Of a DNA stretch of 64,000 bases, positions 8,896 through 17,483 are shown piece by piece. Numbering within the stretch: position 1 is the first letter of the stretch; each line of letters starts with the position of its first letter. This DNA comes from Flavobacterium piscisymbiosum. Its GTDB lineage: Bacteria > Bacteroidota > Bacteroidia > Flavobacteriales > Flavobacteriaceae. A program made the position numbers and the translations under genes. The stretch covers positions 2,170,001-2,234,000 of the forward strand of contig NZ_JAJJMM010000001.1 in NCBI RefSeq assembly GCF_020905295.1. Direction: 5' to 3'. The notes beneath the pieces are model-generated. The model was not told where the DNA came from. It worked only from the letters and a program-made list of their open reading frames with translations, and did not search any database.

Positions 8896-9282
8896 TTAGT
8901 TTAAAGCAAAAGGAGCACACATTCTAAAAGTAGGAACAATTACTTTGAATGTTTTTGTAGAGGTAAAATTGATCATATTAAAATAACCTTTCATTGCACC
9001 ATAAGGAGATGACAATAGACAACCTGAGCTATAAGTGTGATTTTCTCCAGGTTTCAAAACCGGTTTTTTACCAATAACGCCTTCTCCGTCTACAACTTCA
9101 AGATCGTTTAAAGAATCAAATATTTCCCAGTGACGAGAAGTTAACTGAACTGAATCTTTGCTGTGATTTTCGATTGTAACTACATAACTAAAAGCAAAGT
9201 GGATCTTGTAGTTCTTGAAGTAAGTACCTTCAAAACTAGTCAAAACAGATATTTTTATGCCTCTTGTTATCTGAGAAACCAT
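8896..9282 (-). CDS. apaG: ApaG (DUF525) protein
   Basis: Single-domain ApaG protein of 128 residues, a fibronectin-type beta-sandwich. Residues matching the family include YVVTIENHSKDSVQLTSRHW (about 36-55), VIGKKPVLKPGENHTYSSG and SPYGAMKGYFNM, with the full usual length. ApaG was linked to cobalt and magnesium resistance and diadenosine tetraphosphate levels in enterobacteria, but its molecular role is unsettled. A minus-strand TAGCTTTG box lies at 9316-9323. The gene follows the DUF5103 gene on the same strand, 79 bases away. Confidence 0.93.
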   Translation of the reverse strand: MVSQITRGIKISVLTSFEGTYFKNYKIHFAFSYVVTIENHSKDSVQLTSRHWEIFDSLNDLEVVDGEGVIGKKPVLKPGENHTYSSGCLLSSPYGAMKGYFNMINFTSTKTFKVIVPTFRMCAPFALN

Positions 9283-9361
9283 ACTAAAGTAGTAAATATG
9301 TGTGGGTTATAGTTGCAAAGCTACAAAAAAAAATCTTTCAATCTAAATCCTTAACAATGTT

Positions 9362-10633
9362 TTAATTTACGATGTTTATCGAGTTGGCATTTCCTTTTCC
9401 TATAACTCTCTGATAACGATCTGTACTTTCTTTGTAATAAACCAATATGGTATACTCATTTTCAGTTTGATAAAAGTTTCCATCAATCGCATTTTCATAA
9501 TCAATAACACCTTTTTTATCGGCAATTGTATATTGAAAATTAGTAAAACCTTGTTTAATCATGACCGCTTTTTCAAAAACAGCTTTCTCAGTATTATATT
9601 CCATTTTGTATTCTGGCGATAAACTATAGTTGTTGAACATTCCTGTAATATAAATGTCTTTGTTTGTTGATCTGAAGGTCGGGGCCGAAAGAGTAAAATA
9701 AACCCAGGCATAATCGGCTTCAATGTCGTTGCTTGAAGCGTTGATGTTTTTCACCACAAAATTTCCATTTACATCCTGATACACGGTATAAATTTGGTTG
9801 GCTCTTGCCTGATTTGTATATAAGTACGAATTGTAAATGTCGTTATTGGCGCCAACTCTTCCCACATTATTGCTTGCTGCACGAATGTCTTTATTTTCGA
9901 AATATAAAAATTCATTTCCGCCCCAAAATTGAGTTTCCTGATTGTATTTGTAAACCAATTGATTCCCTATTGTGTATTGAGGAGGAACATTTTTGATAGC
10001 GGTATTAAAATTGCCGTTTTGTAATAATAAGATTTTTACATTTTGTAACGGAGTTTGAAAAGTAATATCATTCGATAATACGGCAAAGTCAAGATTTTGT
10101 TTGTAATCAATATTCGTAACATCACGACTTCGTTTTACCTGAGCCGAAACTGTAGCATGATTTTCATATAAAATAAATTTTCTGGAGAAAATGAGCTCTC
10201 TGTCCTCATTTAGAATCCTCAGCATATAATTTCCCGAAATTCGTAATTGAGATGTAAACTGATTAGGAAAAGAAAGTCGATAATGAGAGTATACCTGAAG
10301 CGTATTAAAAGAATTAGAGTAATCTGTAATTCTTTGGTTATCAAAACCGCTAATGTAATCTGTTTTTGGGATATCAGTTGGTTTCCAGTTATAATCGCAA
10401 TGGATAACTTCAAAATAATAATTGGCTTCATTACCAAACAAATCATCAAACTGAAAGGTAAAATTGTCGCCTAACTCAAATATAGGTACTACATTACTGC
10501 CGTTTTGAACAAACGAAACAGTTTTGATATTGTATGGAGGATCAATCTCGGTTTGTATTCCTTGCGCCAGGGCTGTGGCCGAAGCAAAAATGAAAATAAG
10601 AAGAAGATTTCTAAACAAAAATTTTGGCATCAT
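9362..10633 (-). CDS. DUF5103 protein, type IX secretion system plug-like
   Basis: Exported protein of 423 residues with a signal peptide (LLLIFIFASATALAQ) and a mainly beta body of the DUF5103 family (PF17116). It shows the family landmarks PPYNIKTV, FDDLFGNEANYYFEVIHCDYNW, SFPNQFTSQLRISGNYMLRI and DYAWVYFTLSAP. A DUF5103 protein was found as the periplasmic Plug bound to the SprA translocon of the F. johnsoniae type IX secretion system; this gene is probably its orthologue or a paralogue, which I infer from family membership and length. Neighbouring apaG is co-directional. Two start codons are possible (MM); either gives the same signal peptide. Confidence 0.85.
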   Translation of the reverse strand: MMPKFLFRNLLLIFIFASATALAQGIQTEIDPPYNIKTVSFVQNGSNVVPIFELGDNFTFQFDDLFGNEANYYFEVIHCDYNWKPTDIPKTDYISGFDNQRITDYSNSFNTLQVYSHYRLSFPNQFTSQLRISGNYMLRILNEDRELIFSRKFILYENHATVSAQVKRSRDVTNIDYKQNLDFAVLSNDITFQTPLQNVKILLLQNGNFNTAIKNVPPQYTIGNQLVYKYNQETQFWGGNEFLYFENKDIRAASNNVGRVGANNDIYNSYLYTNQARANQIYTVYQDVNGNFVVKNINASSNDIEADYAWVYFTLSAPTFRSTNKDIYITGMFNNYSLSPEYKMEYNTEKAVFEKAVMIKQGFTNFQYTIADKKGVIDYENAIDGNFYQTENEYTILVYYKESTDRYQRVIGKGNANSINIVN

Positions 10634-10716
10634 ATTACAATTGTAAGATTGTAAATATAAGAATTATTATATAATGTAATAAGATGCCGCTTTTACTGCT
10701 TTCGAAAACAAATTTA

Positions 10717-13620
10717 TTAAGAGCTCAAAATGTATTCTAAGTTCACTTCGATTTCGTCATTAATATAACTTTCTTCTAAAAGCGAATCAGATAATAACTT
10801 TTTGTTTTCCTGTAGTTTGATAATTTTTTCTTCAACCGTATTTTTCGAAATAAACCTTATAACATTTACTTTGTTCAATTGTCCAATTCGGTGCGCTCGC
10901 CCAACTCCCTGCTTTTCAGCAAAAGGATTCCACCACGGATCTAAAAATAAAACATACGAAGCTTTGGTAATATTAAGACCAACGCCGCCCGCTTTGAGCG
11001 AAATAAAGAATAACAAAGGCTTTTCTTTTTCCTGAAACAATTTTACCTGTTGTTCTCTTTTACTAGCAGGAGTTTCTCCGGTAATCTCGCAAAAGTCTAT
11101 TTTGTTTTCCTTACACCAATCTGTATAAAAATGCAAATTAGTCACAAACGAACTAAAAATGATCGCCTTTTGTTTCTCTTTTACTAAAGTTTCCAGATAA
11201 TTAGTGACGGCATTATATTTTCCCGAATCAATTTCAGATTCCTGATCCACCATTTTTGGGTGATTACTCAGTTGTCTTAACTTCATCAGCGTATTTATAA
11301 TACTAATTTTGTCCGGGCTCGATCCGTCTGTTTTTAGTAAAAAGTTCCGTGCTTTAGATTTTTCTTTTTCATATAATTTTTCCTGTTCAGGATCCATATC
11401 ACAATAATAAATCTGCTCGGTTAATTCAGGTAAATCTTTCAAAACCTGTTCTTTGGTTCTCCTTAAAATATAAGGCTGAATGATGTTTTTTAGTTCAGAT
11501 AAACTGTTTTCGTCTTGTTTTTTCTCAATCGGAATTTTAAAATTCTGAGCAAAAAAATCATAACTACCCAAAATATCCGGATTTATAAATTGCATTTGCG
11601 ACCATAAATCATCTAACGAATTTTCGATAGGAGTACCGCTTAAGGCAATTTTATGAGACGTATTTATTTTAGTAATTGCTTTAAAAATCTTAGAGTTTTT
11701 ATTTTTAATGTATTGACTTTCGTCTAAAATTAAATAACGGAAATTGTATTTTTCTAAAATTGAGATATCACGGTGAACAATGCTATAACTCGTAAAAATC
11801 AAATCAGTTGAAGCTAATCTGCTGGCCAATAATTTTCGGTCATTGCCCACATATTGCATTTTCGAAAAATGCGGTGTAAATTTTGCCGCTTCATTGTACC
11901 AGTTAAAAACCAATGAAGAAGGTAAAACAATTAAAGCTTTTAAAGGTTCTCTTTCAATAGTAGTTTCATTCTGAAACAAATCAAAATTGGTGGTTTTAGT
12001 CGTAAATCCCAGTTGTTCCTGTACGGCAACCAGAACGGCAAGAGTTTGTAATGTTTTACCAAGTCCCATATCATCAGCGAGACAAGCACCTAAATTGGAG
12101 TTAAAATGACCCAGAAGCCATTTTACACCATCGATTTGATAAGGTCGTAAAGCTGCTTTTAATAAATCAGAAGATACGTACTCGGCCTTGTGAATGATAT
12201 CATCTTTGATTTCCGGAATCGCATCCAGAGCAGCAAAGTTGCTTTTACGCAGAAGTAAATTTCCATTCTCTGTTTTGGCCAACTTTGCCAGCGAACCATA
12301 TTTACTCAACCATTCTAACGGAATCAGAAAATAGTTTCCGTCAGGCAATAAAAAGAGTCTTTCTTTGCTTTTTATGTTCGGAATAATTTCACTGAAATTG
12401 ATCGTATAAGCGCCAATCGTAATAACTATTCTGATATCGAACCAATCTTCTTTTGTTTCTTCTTTCGAAGCAGAAACAGTATGGTTTTCTGTAATGATTT
12501 CTTTGCTTTCCAGTTTTAAATTACAGATCGTAAATCCTAAATTTTCAAGCTCTTCCTTGCGATCAATAACAAATTGAATGTTTACATAAGGATCTGGATT
12601 TTCTGCATCAGAATTTAATCCAAACAATTCGTTTTTGATTTTTATTAAACCAAGCTCAAGTAATTTGTTTGTATATAAAGTTTCATCAGCACTGCGTTTA
12701 AACTGAATAATTTTAGGTTCGTTGGCAACACTAAAATCAACAAACGAATGTGTTTTTTTGGTTTTACTACTATCAAATGAATAACCGTTATAATCAAAAT
12801 AAAGGTTGAGGTAATAGCAGTTTTTAAAGAAATCAAAAACAGGCTGAATCGTGCTTGTAACAATTTGATCACGATGTTCAATTTCAAAACCAGTAGCGTC
12901 TATGTCTATTTTTTTTGCTATTTCAGGAATGAAACTTTTAAAATAATCATCAACTAATTTTGAAGGTATTTCAATTGACTGTTTCTTTAAAAACGGCGTA
13001 AGTTTTTTAGAATTAAGATCCTTTAACTGTCCTAATTTTTTATCGATAATTAACCAGCTTGGCTGATCCAGCAGTATTTCGACACTGCTGTTCATGGGTA
13101 AAAATGAAGTTTCGTTTTCTTTTAAAGATAAAGTATACGTAATCCCTTCAGCATGTTTGTTAAATTCAATTTGAGGTTCAAAATGCAGCGGAGCGGTGTT
13201 GACTCTGGATCTGTAAAAATCCTTTTCAGCACTCATATTTAGGGATAACGGAAATTGTTTTTGTACAATAAGACTATAAAAAGAGCCTAAATTTAATTGC
13301 AAATGCTGACGAATGGCAAATTCAATTTTAGAATCTTTTTGCAAATCAGCAATTGTTTTTGCCGATTTGACTTTTGTACTGAATTTTTTAAAAATAAAGT
13401 CAGGTTTTAAAGATTCGCAAGCCGTCAATATTTTTTTTGTGTCAGGATCTAATTGATCAAAAACAATAAAAAAACTTTCAAGTACGTCTTTAGTTGCTTT
13501 TTTATTTAAATATTTAATGTCATCGGTACTCTCAACGATGTAAGCAGTTGGAATATAATGATTCAGATTTTTTTCAAAACTGATATCAAAACAAAATTGA
13601 AATGAATTTGAAAGATCCAA
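10717..13620 (-). CDS. SNF2-family DEAD/DEAH-box helicase
   Basis: Large superfamily 2 ATPase, 967 residues, cytoplasmic. The N-terminal half (about 1-480) is unassigned, beta-rich and typical of bacterial SNF2 proteins. The ATPase core follows: LRPYQIDGVKWL, Walker A in LADDMGLGKTLQTLAVL, VLPSSLVFNW, the Walker B-like LDESQYIKN, and ALSGTPIENSLDDLW. The second lobe carries IIFSSFVTNLHFY, SLKAGGVGLNIT, LDPWWNPF and QGVGRAHRIGQ, where the arginine fingers sit. Such proteins remodel protein-nucleic acid complexes, but the target is unknown. The context is housekeeping, with no defence partners, so a phage-defence role is not supported. It appears monocistronic. Confidence 0.92.
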   Translation of the reverse strand: MDLSNSFQFCFDISFEKNLNHYIPTAYIVESTDDIKYLNKKATKDVLESFFIVFDQLDPDTKKILTACESLKPDFIFKKFSTKVKSAKTIADLQKDSKIEFAIRQHLQLNLGSFYSLIVQKQFPLSLNMSAEKDFYRSRVNTAPLHFEPQIEFNKHAEGITYTLSLKENETSFLPMNSSVEILLDQPSWLIIDKKLGQLKDLNSKKLTPFLKKQSIEIPSKLVDDYFKSFIPEIAKKIDIDATGFEIEHRDQIVTSTIQPVFDFFKNCYYLNLYFDYNGYSFDSSKTKKTHSFVDFSVANEPKIIQFKRSADETLYTNKLLELGLIKIKNELFGLNSDAENPDPYVNIQFVIDRKEELENLGFTICNLKLESKEIITENHTVSASKEETKEDWFDIRIVITIGAYTINFSEIIPNIKSKERLFLLPDGNYFLIPLEWLSKYGSLAKLAKTENGNLLLRKSNFAALDAIPEIKDDIIHKAEYVSSDLLKAALRPYQIDGVKWLLGHFNSNLGACLADDMGLGKTLQTLAVLVAVQEQLGFTTKTTNFDLFQNETTIEREPLKALIVLPSSLVFNWYNEAAKFTPHFSKMQYVGNDRKLLASRLASTDLIFTSYSIVHRDISILEKYNFRYLILDESQYIKNKNSKIFKAITKINTSHKIALSGTPIENSLDDLWSQMQFINPDILGSYDFFAQNFKIPIEKKQDENSLSELKNIIQPYILRRTKEQVLKDLPELTEQIYYCDMDPEQEKLYEKEKSKARNFLLKTDGSSPDKISIINTLMKLRQLSNHPKMVDQESEIDSGKYNAVTNYLETLVKEKQKAIIFSSFVTNLHFYTDWCKENKIDFCEITGETPASKREQQVKLFQEKEKPLLFFISLKAGGVGLNITKASYVLFLDPWWNPFAEKQGVGRAHRIGQLNKVNVIRFISKNTVEEKIIKLQENKKLLSDSLLEESYINDEIEVNLEYILSS

Positions 13621-13665
13621 GATAAGGCGGTTAGGTTGGTTGTAATTTGGGAAGTGGCTTAAACT

Positions 13666-13705
13666 AAAAAAGTTTTCAAAATACTGCTATTCTGAAAACT
13701 TTTTT
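13666..13705. terminator. Hairpin terminator after the methyltransferase gene
   Basis: AAAAAAGTTTTCA pairs with TGAAAACTTTTTT across a 14-base loop; on the minus strand it ends in a T run. It adjoins the half palindrome at 13711-13730. Confidence 0.7.
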
Positions 13706-13710
13706 AAATG

Positions 13711-13730
13711 AACTTATATCACTTATGTGG
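13711..13730. repeat. Half copy of the ACCATATAAGT palindromic repeat
   Basis: The 20 bases match the right arm of the full palindromes at 17390-17464 and 22810-22896, including the shared flank TTAAATG just before it, with one change (ATGTGG for ATATGG). No left arm is present. It lies just past the 3' end of the methyltransferase gene. Confidence 0.6.
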
Positions 13731-13747
13731 TGAAAAATCCGAACGAT

Positions 13748-14521
13748 TTAGTTTTCTGGTTTGAAGCAAAGCGGAATAATTTCTCCTTTTGCCAAACAAT
13801 ATTTCTCTACTAATTCAGGTGTAATTTTATTGGTATAATCTTCTTCGATTACGATAAAACCAATGCTTCGTAATTTATCAAAATAGTCGCGGCCGTAAAT
13901 ACGAACGTGATCGTATTGTCCAAATATTTTAGCGCGTTCTTTTTGGTCTGTAATAGTATCATCAGCAAAAGTTACCGCTCTCGACAAATCTTGCGGAATT
14001 TGAAGAATCGCCATTCCGCCTGGTTTTAGCACGCGAAATAATTCCTGCATGGCTTTTGTGTCATCCGGAATATGCTCCAGAACGTGATTACACAAAATCA
14101 CATCGTATTCATTGTCTTTAAAAGGTAAATTACAAATGTCTGCTTTTACATCGGCCAAAGGCGAAAACAAATCTGTTGTCGTGTAATCAAGGTTTTTTTG
14201 CTTACGGAATCTTTTGTAAAAAGCTTGTTCCGGAGCAAAATGCAATACTTTTTTTGGAGCTGTAAAAAAATCTGTCTGATCGTTTAAATACAACCAAAGC
14301 AAACGGTGTCTTTCTAACGAAAGTGTACTTGGCGAAAGTACATTGTTACGTTGTTTTCCATATCCATAAGGCAAAAACGATTTGAAACTTCTCCCATCAA
14401 TAGGATCGGTATATTTTGTTCCTTTTAATGAAAATGCCAAAACCGGACGAGCCACATAGCTCAAACGAATTAATAATGGACGCGGTATTGTATTGAGTAC
14501 GAGTTTAAAAAGTTTCTTCAC
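13748..14521 (-). CDS. Class I SAM-dependent methyltransferase
   Basis: 257 residues with a Methyltransf_11-type core. The first glycine loop is atypical (VLHFAPEQAFYKRF instead of a GxGxG), a feature of the subgroup acting near cell-surface sugar genes. It is followed by YTTTDLFSPLADVKADICNLPF, the post-II motif DVILCNHVLEHIPDD and FRVLKPGGMAILQIPQ. The N-terminus has a hydrophobic, basic stretch (LVLNTIPRPLLIRLSYVARPVLAFS) that may touch the membrane. The substrate is unknown. The gene follows map and the broken GxxExxY cassette on the same strand. Confidence 0.8.
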   Translation of the reverse strand: MKKLFKLVLNTIPRPLLIRLSYVARPVLAFSLKGTKYTDPIDGRSFKSFLPYGYGKQRNNVLSPSTLSLERHRLLWLYLNDQTDFFTAPKKVLHFAPEQAFYKRFRKQKNLDYTTTDLFSPLADVKADICNLPFKDNEYDVILCNHVLEHIPDDTKAMQELFRVLKPGGMAILQIPQDLSRAVTFADDTITDQKERAKIFGQYDHVRIYGRDYFDKLRSIGFIVIEEDYTNKITPELVEKYCLAKGEIIPLCFKPEN

Positions 14522-14537
14522 AGTTTAATAGATTTGA

Positions 14538-15043
14538 ACACGAATTTCACAAATTTACACGGATTAATGTAACGGTGAAATTTCACGAATCTTAGATTTG
14601 GGTTAAAGTATTATTCTTTTATATTTAAGGCTATCTTCTCCAAAATTTACTAGTAAACCTAGTTTGTTTTTTGATGCTGCCAGATAATTTAATGTTTGTT
14701 TTATTTCGCTGGTCGAAAGAGCTACAATTGCTTTTAATTCTAAAATGATTTGATCAAAAACCACAAAATCGGCGAAATAATAGCTTGATAAAATGATGTC
14801 TTTGTATGCGCGATATTGTATTTCAATTCGCGGCTATAGGGTATGCCATTTTTTTGAAATTCATATTCCAAAGCATCACCATAAACTTTTTCACTATGTC
14901 CTTTGCCTAAAATTTTATGGACTTCCATACAGATTCCTATAATTTTATAAGATTCTTTTTTTAAATACAATTCGCTCATCATCATCAATCATCAGTGAAA
15001 TTTCGACAAAATATTATTTCGTGCTAATTCGAGCAATTCGTGT
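14538..15043 (-). mobile_element. Inverted-repeat cassette carrying a broken GxxExxY gene
   Basis: 31-bp imperfect inverted repeats (14538-14568 and 15013-15043; 24 of 31 positions pair) bound a unit whose only gene is the frameshifted GxxExxY reading frame. The arms are built from about 10-base units of the type CACGAATTn. The right arm ends on the last base of the map stop codon. The left arm ends 17 bases before the methyltransferase start codon (minus-strand order map, cassette, methyltransferase). Mobility is inferred; no target duplication was identified. Confidence 0.55.
14603..14988 (-). pseudogene. GxxExxY family gene broken by a one-base deletion
   Basis: The first part encodes MEVHKILGKGHSEKVYGDAL, the GxxExxY family signature, up to PYSREL. 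Frame one then runs into unrelated residues and stops at 14740. A shift of one base at about 14827 (GAATTG where GAAATTG would fit) restores the rest of the family: YFADFVVFDQIILELKAI, LSTSEIKQTLNYLAASK and LGLLVNFGEDSLKYKRIIL, ending with TAA at 14603-14605. The family is about 125 residues long and of unproven function, with a PD-(D/E)XK nuclease-like core (ADFVVFDQIILELK). The lesion is a single base, so it may be recent, or a sequencing error. Confidence 0.85.
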
Positions 15044-15861
15044 TATAGTACCAACGGAACTTTTCTGAATTCATCTTCTTCATTGCTTACGATTCCTAAA
15101 GCTTTGTAGATGTATTGAAAAGTCGATAACAATTCTGGTTTTCCATCAATTAAAGCTACATCATGCTCGAAATGCGCGCTTGGTTTTCCGTCAGCAGTGG
15201 TAATTGTCCAGCCGTCTTTATGTTGTTTGATGTTTTTTGTTCCCATATTAATCATTGGCTCGATTGCAACAACCATTCCTTCGATAAATAACTTTCCGCG
15301 ACCACGTTTTCCGTAGTTTGGCATTTCTGGTTCTTCGTGCATTTTTTGCCCTAAACCGTGACCTACCAATTCGCGAACAACTCCGTAACCGTGTCCTTCA
15401 GTATATTTCTGAATCGCATTTCCAACATCTTCAACGCGATTTCCAGCTTTAAATTCTCTGATTCCTACGTAAAGAGATTCTTTCGTTACCTGCAAAAGTT
15501 TTTTAACTTCAGGAGCAACTTCTCCAATTTCGAAACTATACGCGTGATCACCGTGATATCCGTTTTTGAAAGCGCCACAATCTACCGAGATAACATCACC
15601 GCTTTTCAAAGGTGTATTATTAGGTATTCCGTGTACAACTTGTGAGTTTGGACTCATACAAAGTGAATTCGGAAAATCATATAATCCTAAAAAGCTTGGT
15701 ACAGCACCGTGATCACGGATAAATTCCTCAGCTAATTTGTCTAAATATAATGTGGTAACTCCTTCTTTAATTTCAGAAGCAATCATTCCTAATGTTTTAG
15801 ATACGATCAAAGCACTTTCGCGCATTAATTCGATTTCTTCACGTGATTTTACTATAATCAT
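15043..15861 (-). CDS. map: Methionine aminopeptidase, type I
   Basis: Removes N-terminal methionine from nascent proteins; cytoplasmic dimetal enzyme, 272 residues, type Ia without N-terminal extension. Metal ligands are visible in SVDCGAFKNGYHGDHAYSF (two Asp), GHGLGQKMHEEP (His), VVAIEPMI (Glu) and AHFEHDVALI (Glu region). The substrate-pocket histidine is in YDFPNSLCMSPNSQVVHGI. The start is ATG 15861 with a minus-strand TACTTTTG box at 15882-15889, only about 20 bases upstream. The stop codon touches the inverted repeat of the GxxExxY cassette. Confidence 0.96.
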   Translation of the reverse strand: MIIVKSREEIELMRESALIVSKTLGMIASEIKEGVTTLYLDKLAEEFIRDHGAVPSFLGLYDFPNSLCMSPNSQVVHGIPNNTPLKSGDVISVDCGAFKNGYHGDHAYSFEIGEVAPEVKKLLQVTKESLYVGIREFKAGNRVEDVGNAIQKYTEGHGYGVVRELVGHGLGQKMHEEPEMPNYGKRGRGKLFIEGMVVAIEPMINMGTKNIKQHKDGWTITTADGKPSAHFEHDVALIDGKPELLSTFQYIYKALGIVSNEEDEFRKVPLVL

Positions 15862-15881
15862 AATTTCGGATTTTCAGTTGG

Positions 15882-15889
15882 CAAAAGTA
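15882..15889 (-). promoter_or_regulatory. Putative -7 box of map
   Basis: TACTTTTG on the minus strand matches TAnnTTTG and lies 20 bases before the map ATG. Confidence 0.6.
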
Positions 15890-15937
15890 CGACTTTAATA
15901 TTATTTTTTTTAGGTTGAGAAGTTTAAAATTTTTCGC

Positions 15938-16051
15938 CACGAATTTCACGAATTGGCACGAATTAATTTTTATAATCAGCTCAAAACGAATGAAATTATT
16001 AAAAATTAGTTTTAAAGCACATACAAGTAGTGTTAATTCGTGAAATTCGTG
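15938..16051. repeat. Cargo-less inverted repeat related to the GxxExxY cassette ends
   Basis: CACGAATTTCACGAATT (15938-15954) is perfectly repeated in inverse at 16035-16051, with about 80 bases between. The left arm continues to 15967 with a third CACGAATT unit, as in the GxxExxY cassette 0.9 kb away. No gene lies between the arms. It sits between the divergent map and DUF445 genes. Confidence 0.7.
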
Positions 16052-16127
16052 AAGAAACGACAATGAATAACGTTTCGGGTTGACAGAAAAAAAACGTAAA
16101 TTAGTAAGTGTTAAAAAATAATAAGTT

Positions 16128-17381
16128 ATGGAAACGTCTATAGATCAGGAAAATATATCAAAAAAGAAAGCTTTAAATAAAATGAAAGGCAGCGCTTTGG
16201 CACTTTTAGGTGTCGCAGTGCTTTTATTTATCATTGCAATTTATTTTAAAATTCCCATGTTGCAGGCTTTTAGCGAAGCGGCAATGGTGGGTGGAATTGC
16301 CGATTGGTTTGCTGTTGTGGCATTATTTCGTCATCCGTTAGGAATCCCAATTTGGCATACGGCAATTATACCGACCAAGAAAAATGAGATTGGTGAAAAT
16401 CTCGGGAATTTTGTTTCGGAAGAATTTCTGAATCGTGAAAAATTAGAAATTAAATTAGAAGAATTCAACTTTGCTACAAAAGCGTCAGATTGGTTGTCCC
16501 AACAAGAAAATGCTAATAAAATTGCCAATCTGGTGGCGGTGAATATTATCCCCGGAATTTTAAAAACAATAAAAGATGAAGATATAAAGCGATTTATTCA
16601 ATATCAATTTAAGGAAAAACTGGAAGGAATCAATTTTGGAGATTGGGTAGCATTGGCTTTAGAACCTTTGCAAAAAGGGAATGTAAAAGATGAATTGCTT
16701 ACCAATCTTCTGGATGTAATGAGTACGGAACTGAGTAATAACAAAGATCTGATTCGTAAAAAAGTAAAAGAATCTACGCCGTTCTTAAGTTTTGGTCTGG
16801 CCGATAAAAAGATTTCTGAAGGTGTTTTTAATGGATTGGCGGAGTTTTTACATGAAGCTAAAAATCCGGAAAGCGCAGTAAGAATAAAAATAGACGAATA
16901 TGTTTATGATTTTCTGGATAAAGTAAAAAACTCCGAAGAAATGCGAATCAAGATCAATAATATGATTTTGGGTTTTGCAGGCAAAAAAGAAGTTCAGGAT
17001 TATATCAACGGAATTTGGGATGAAATAAAACTATCAATTTCGAATGATTTAGACAAAGGAGATCAATCTTCTATTAAAAATAGTATTTCGAATTTGATTC
17101 AGGGTTTTGGAAACGGAATAAAAGAAGATCCCGTGATGATCGATAAGATCAATAATTTTATCAAGAACGATTTACTGTCTATTCTTTTAAACAATAAAAA
17201 AGTGATTGGAGATTTAATTTCTTCTACCGTAAAAAGTTGGGATGGTAAAGAAGTTTCAGAAAAATTAGAATTAGAAATAGGGAAGGACCTTCAATACATT
17301 AGAATCAACGGGACGCTTGTTGGAGGTTTAATAGGAATTCTAATTTATTGCGTCGAATGGACGTATCACTATTTTGTGTAA
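16128..17381 (+). CDS. DUF445 family membrane protein
   Basis: 417 residues with an N-terminal double membrane segment (ALALLGVAVLLFIIAIYF and AAMVGGIADWFAVVALF), a long soluble helical middle, and a C-terminal membrane segment (LVGGLIGILIYCVEWTYHYF). The motif ADWFAVVALFRHPLGIPIWHTAIIP is the DUF445 signature. Family members are predicted inner-membrane proteins of unknown function. The gene is alone and converges with gpmI; a full palindromic repeat at its 3' end probably terminates both. Confidence 0.9.
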   Translation: METSIDQENISKKKALNKMKGSALALLGVAVLLFIIAIYFKIPMLQAFSEAAMVGGIADWFAVVALFRHPLGIPIWHTAIIPTKKNEIGENLGNFVSEEFLNREKLEIKLEEFNFATKASDWLSQQENANKIANLVAVNIIPGILKTIKDEDIKRFIQYQFKEKLEGINFGDWVALALEPLQKGNVKDELLTNLLDVMSTELSNNKDLIRKKVKESTPFLSFGLADKKISEGVFNGLAEFLHEAKNPESAVRIKIDEYVYDFLDKVKNSEEMRIKINNMILGFAGKKEVQDYINGIWDEIKLSISNDLDKGDQSSIKNSISNLIQGFGNGIKEDPVMIDKINNFIKNDLLSILLNNKKVIGDLISSTVKSWDGKEVSEKLELEIGKDLQYIRINGTLVGGLIGILIYCVEWTYHYFV

Positions 17382-17389
17382 AAAAAATA

Positions 17390-17464
17390 AAACCATATAA
17401 GTAATATAAGTTATTATAAGCTTTAGGCAGCTTATTAAATGAACTTATATCACTTATATGGTTT
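17390..17464. repeat. Full ACCATATAAGT palindrome, probable bidirectional terminator
   Basis: Arms 17390-17412 and 17442-17464 pair at 22 of 23 positions. Inside the loop a second perfect hairpin occurs (ATAAGCT, 17416-17422, with AGCTTAT, 17429-17435). A and T runs lie outside. It occupies the gap between the convergent DUF445 and gpmI genes and belongs to a family also seen at 13711 and 22810. Confidence 0.85.
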
Positions 17465-17483
17465 TAAAAAAAATGAAGTGTTT

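Noticed and set aside
10717-13620. SNF2 helicase as part of a phage-defence system such as DISARM
   Set aside because: No methyltransferase, DUF1998, nuclease or other defence partner is linked; neighbours are housekeeping genes.
15839-16063. 74-codon minus-strand frame upstream of map
   Set aside because: It is a read-through of the CACGAATT inverted repeat and lacks coding features; map itself starts at 15861.
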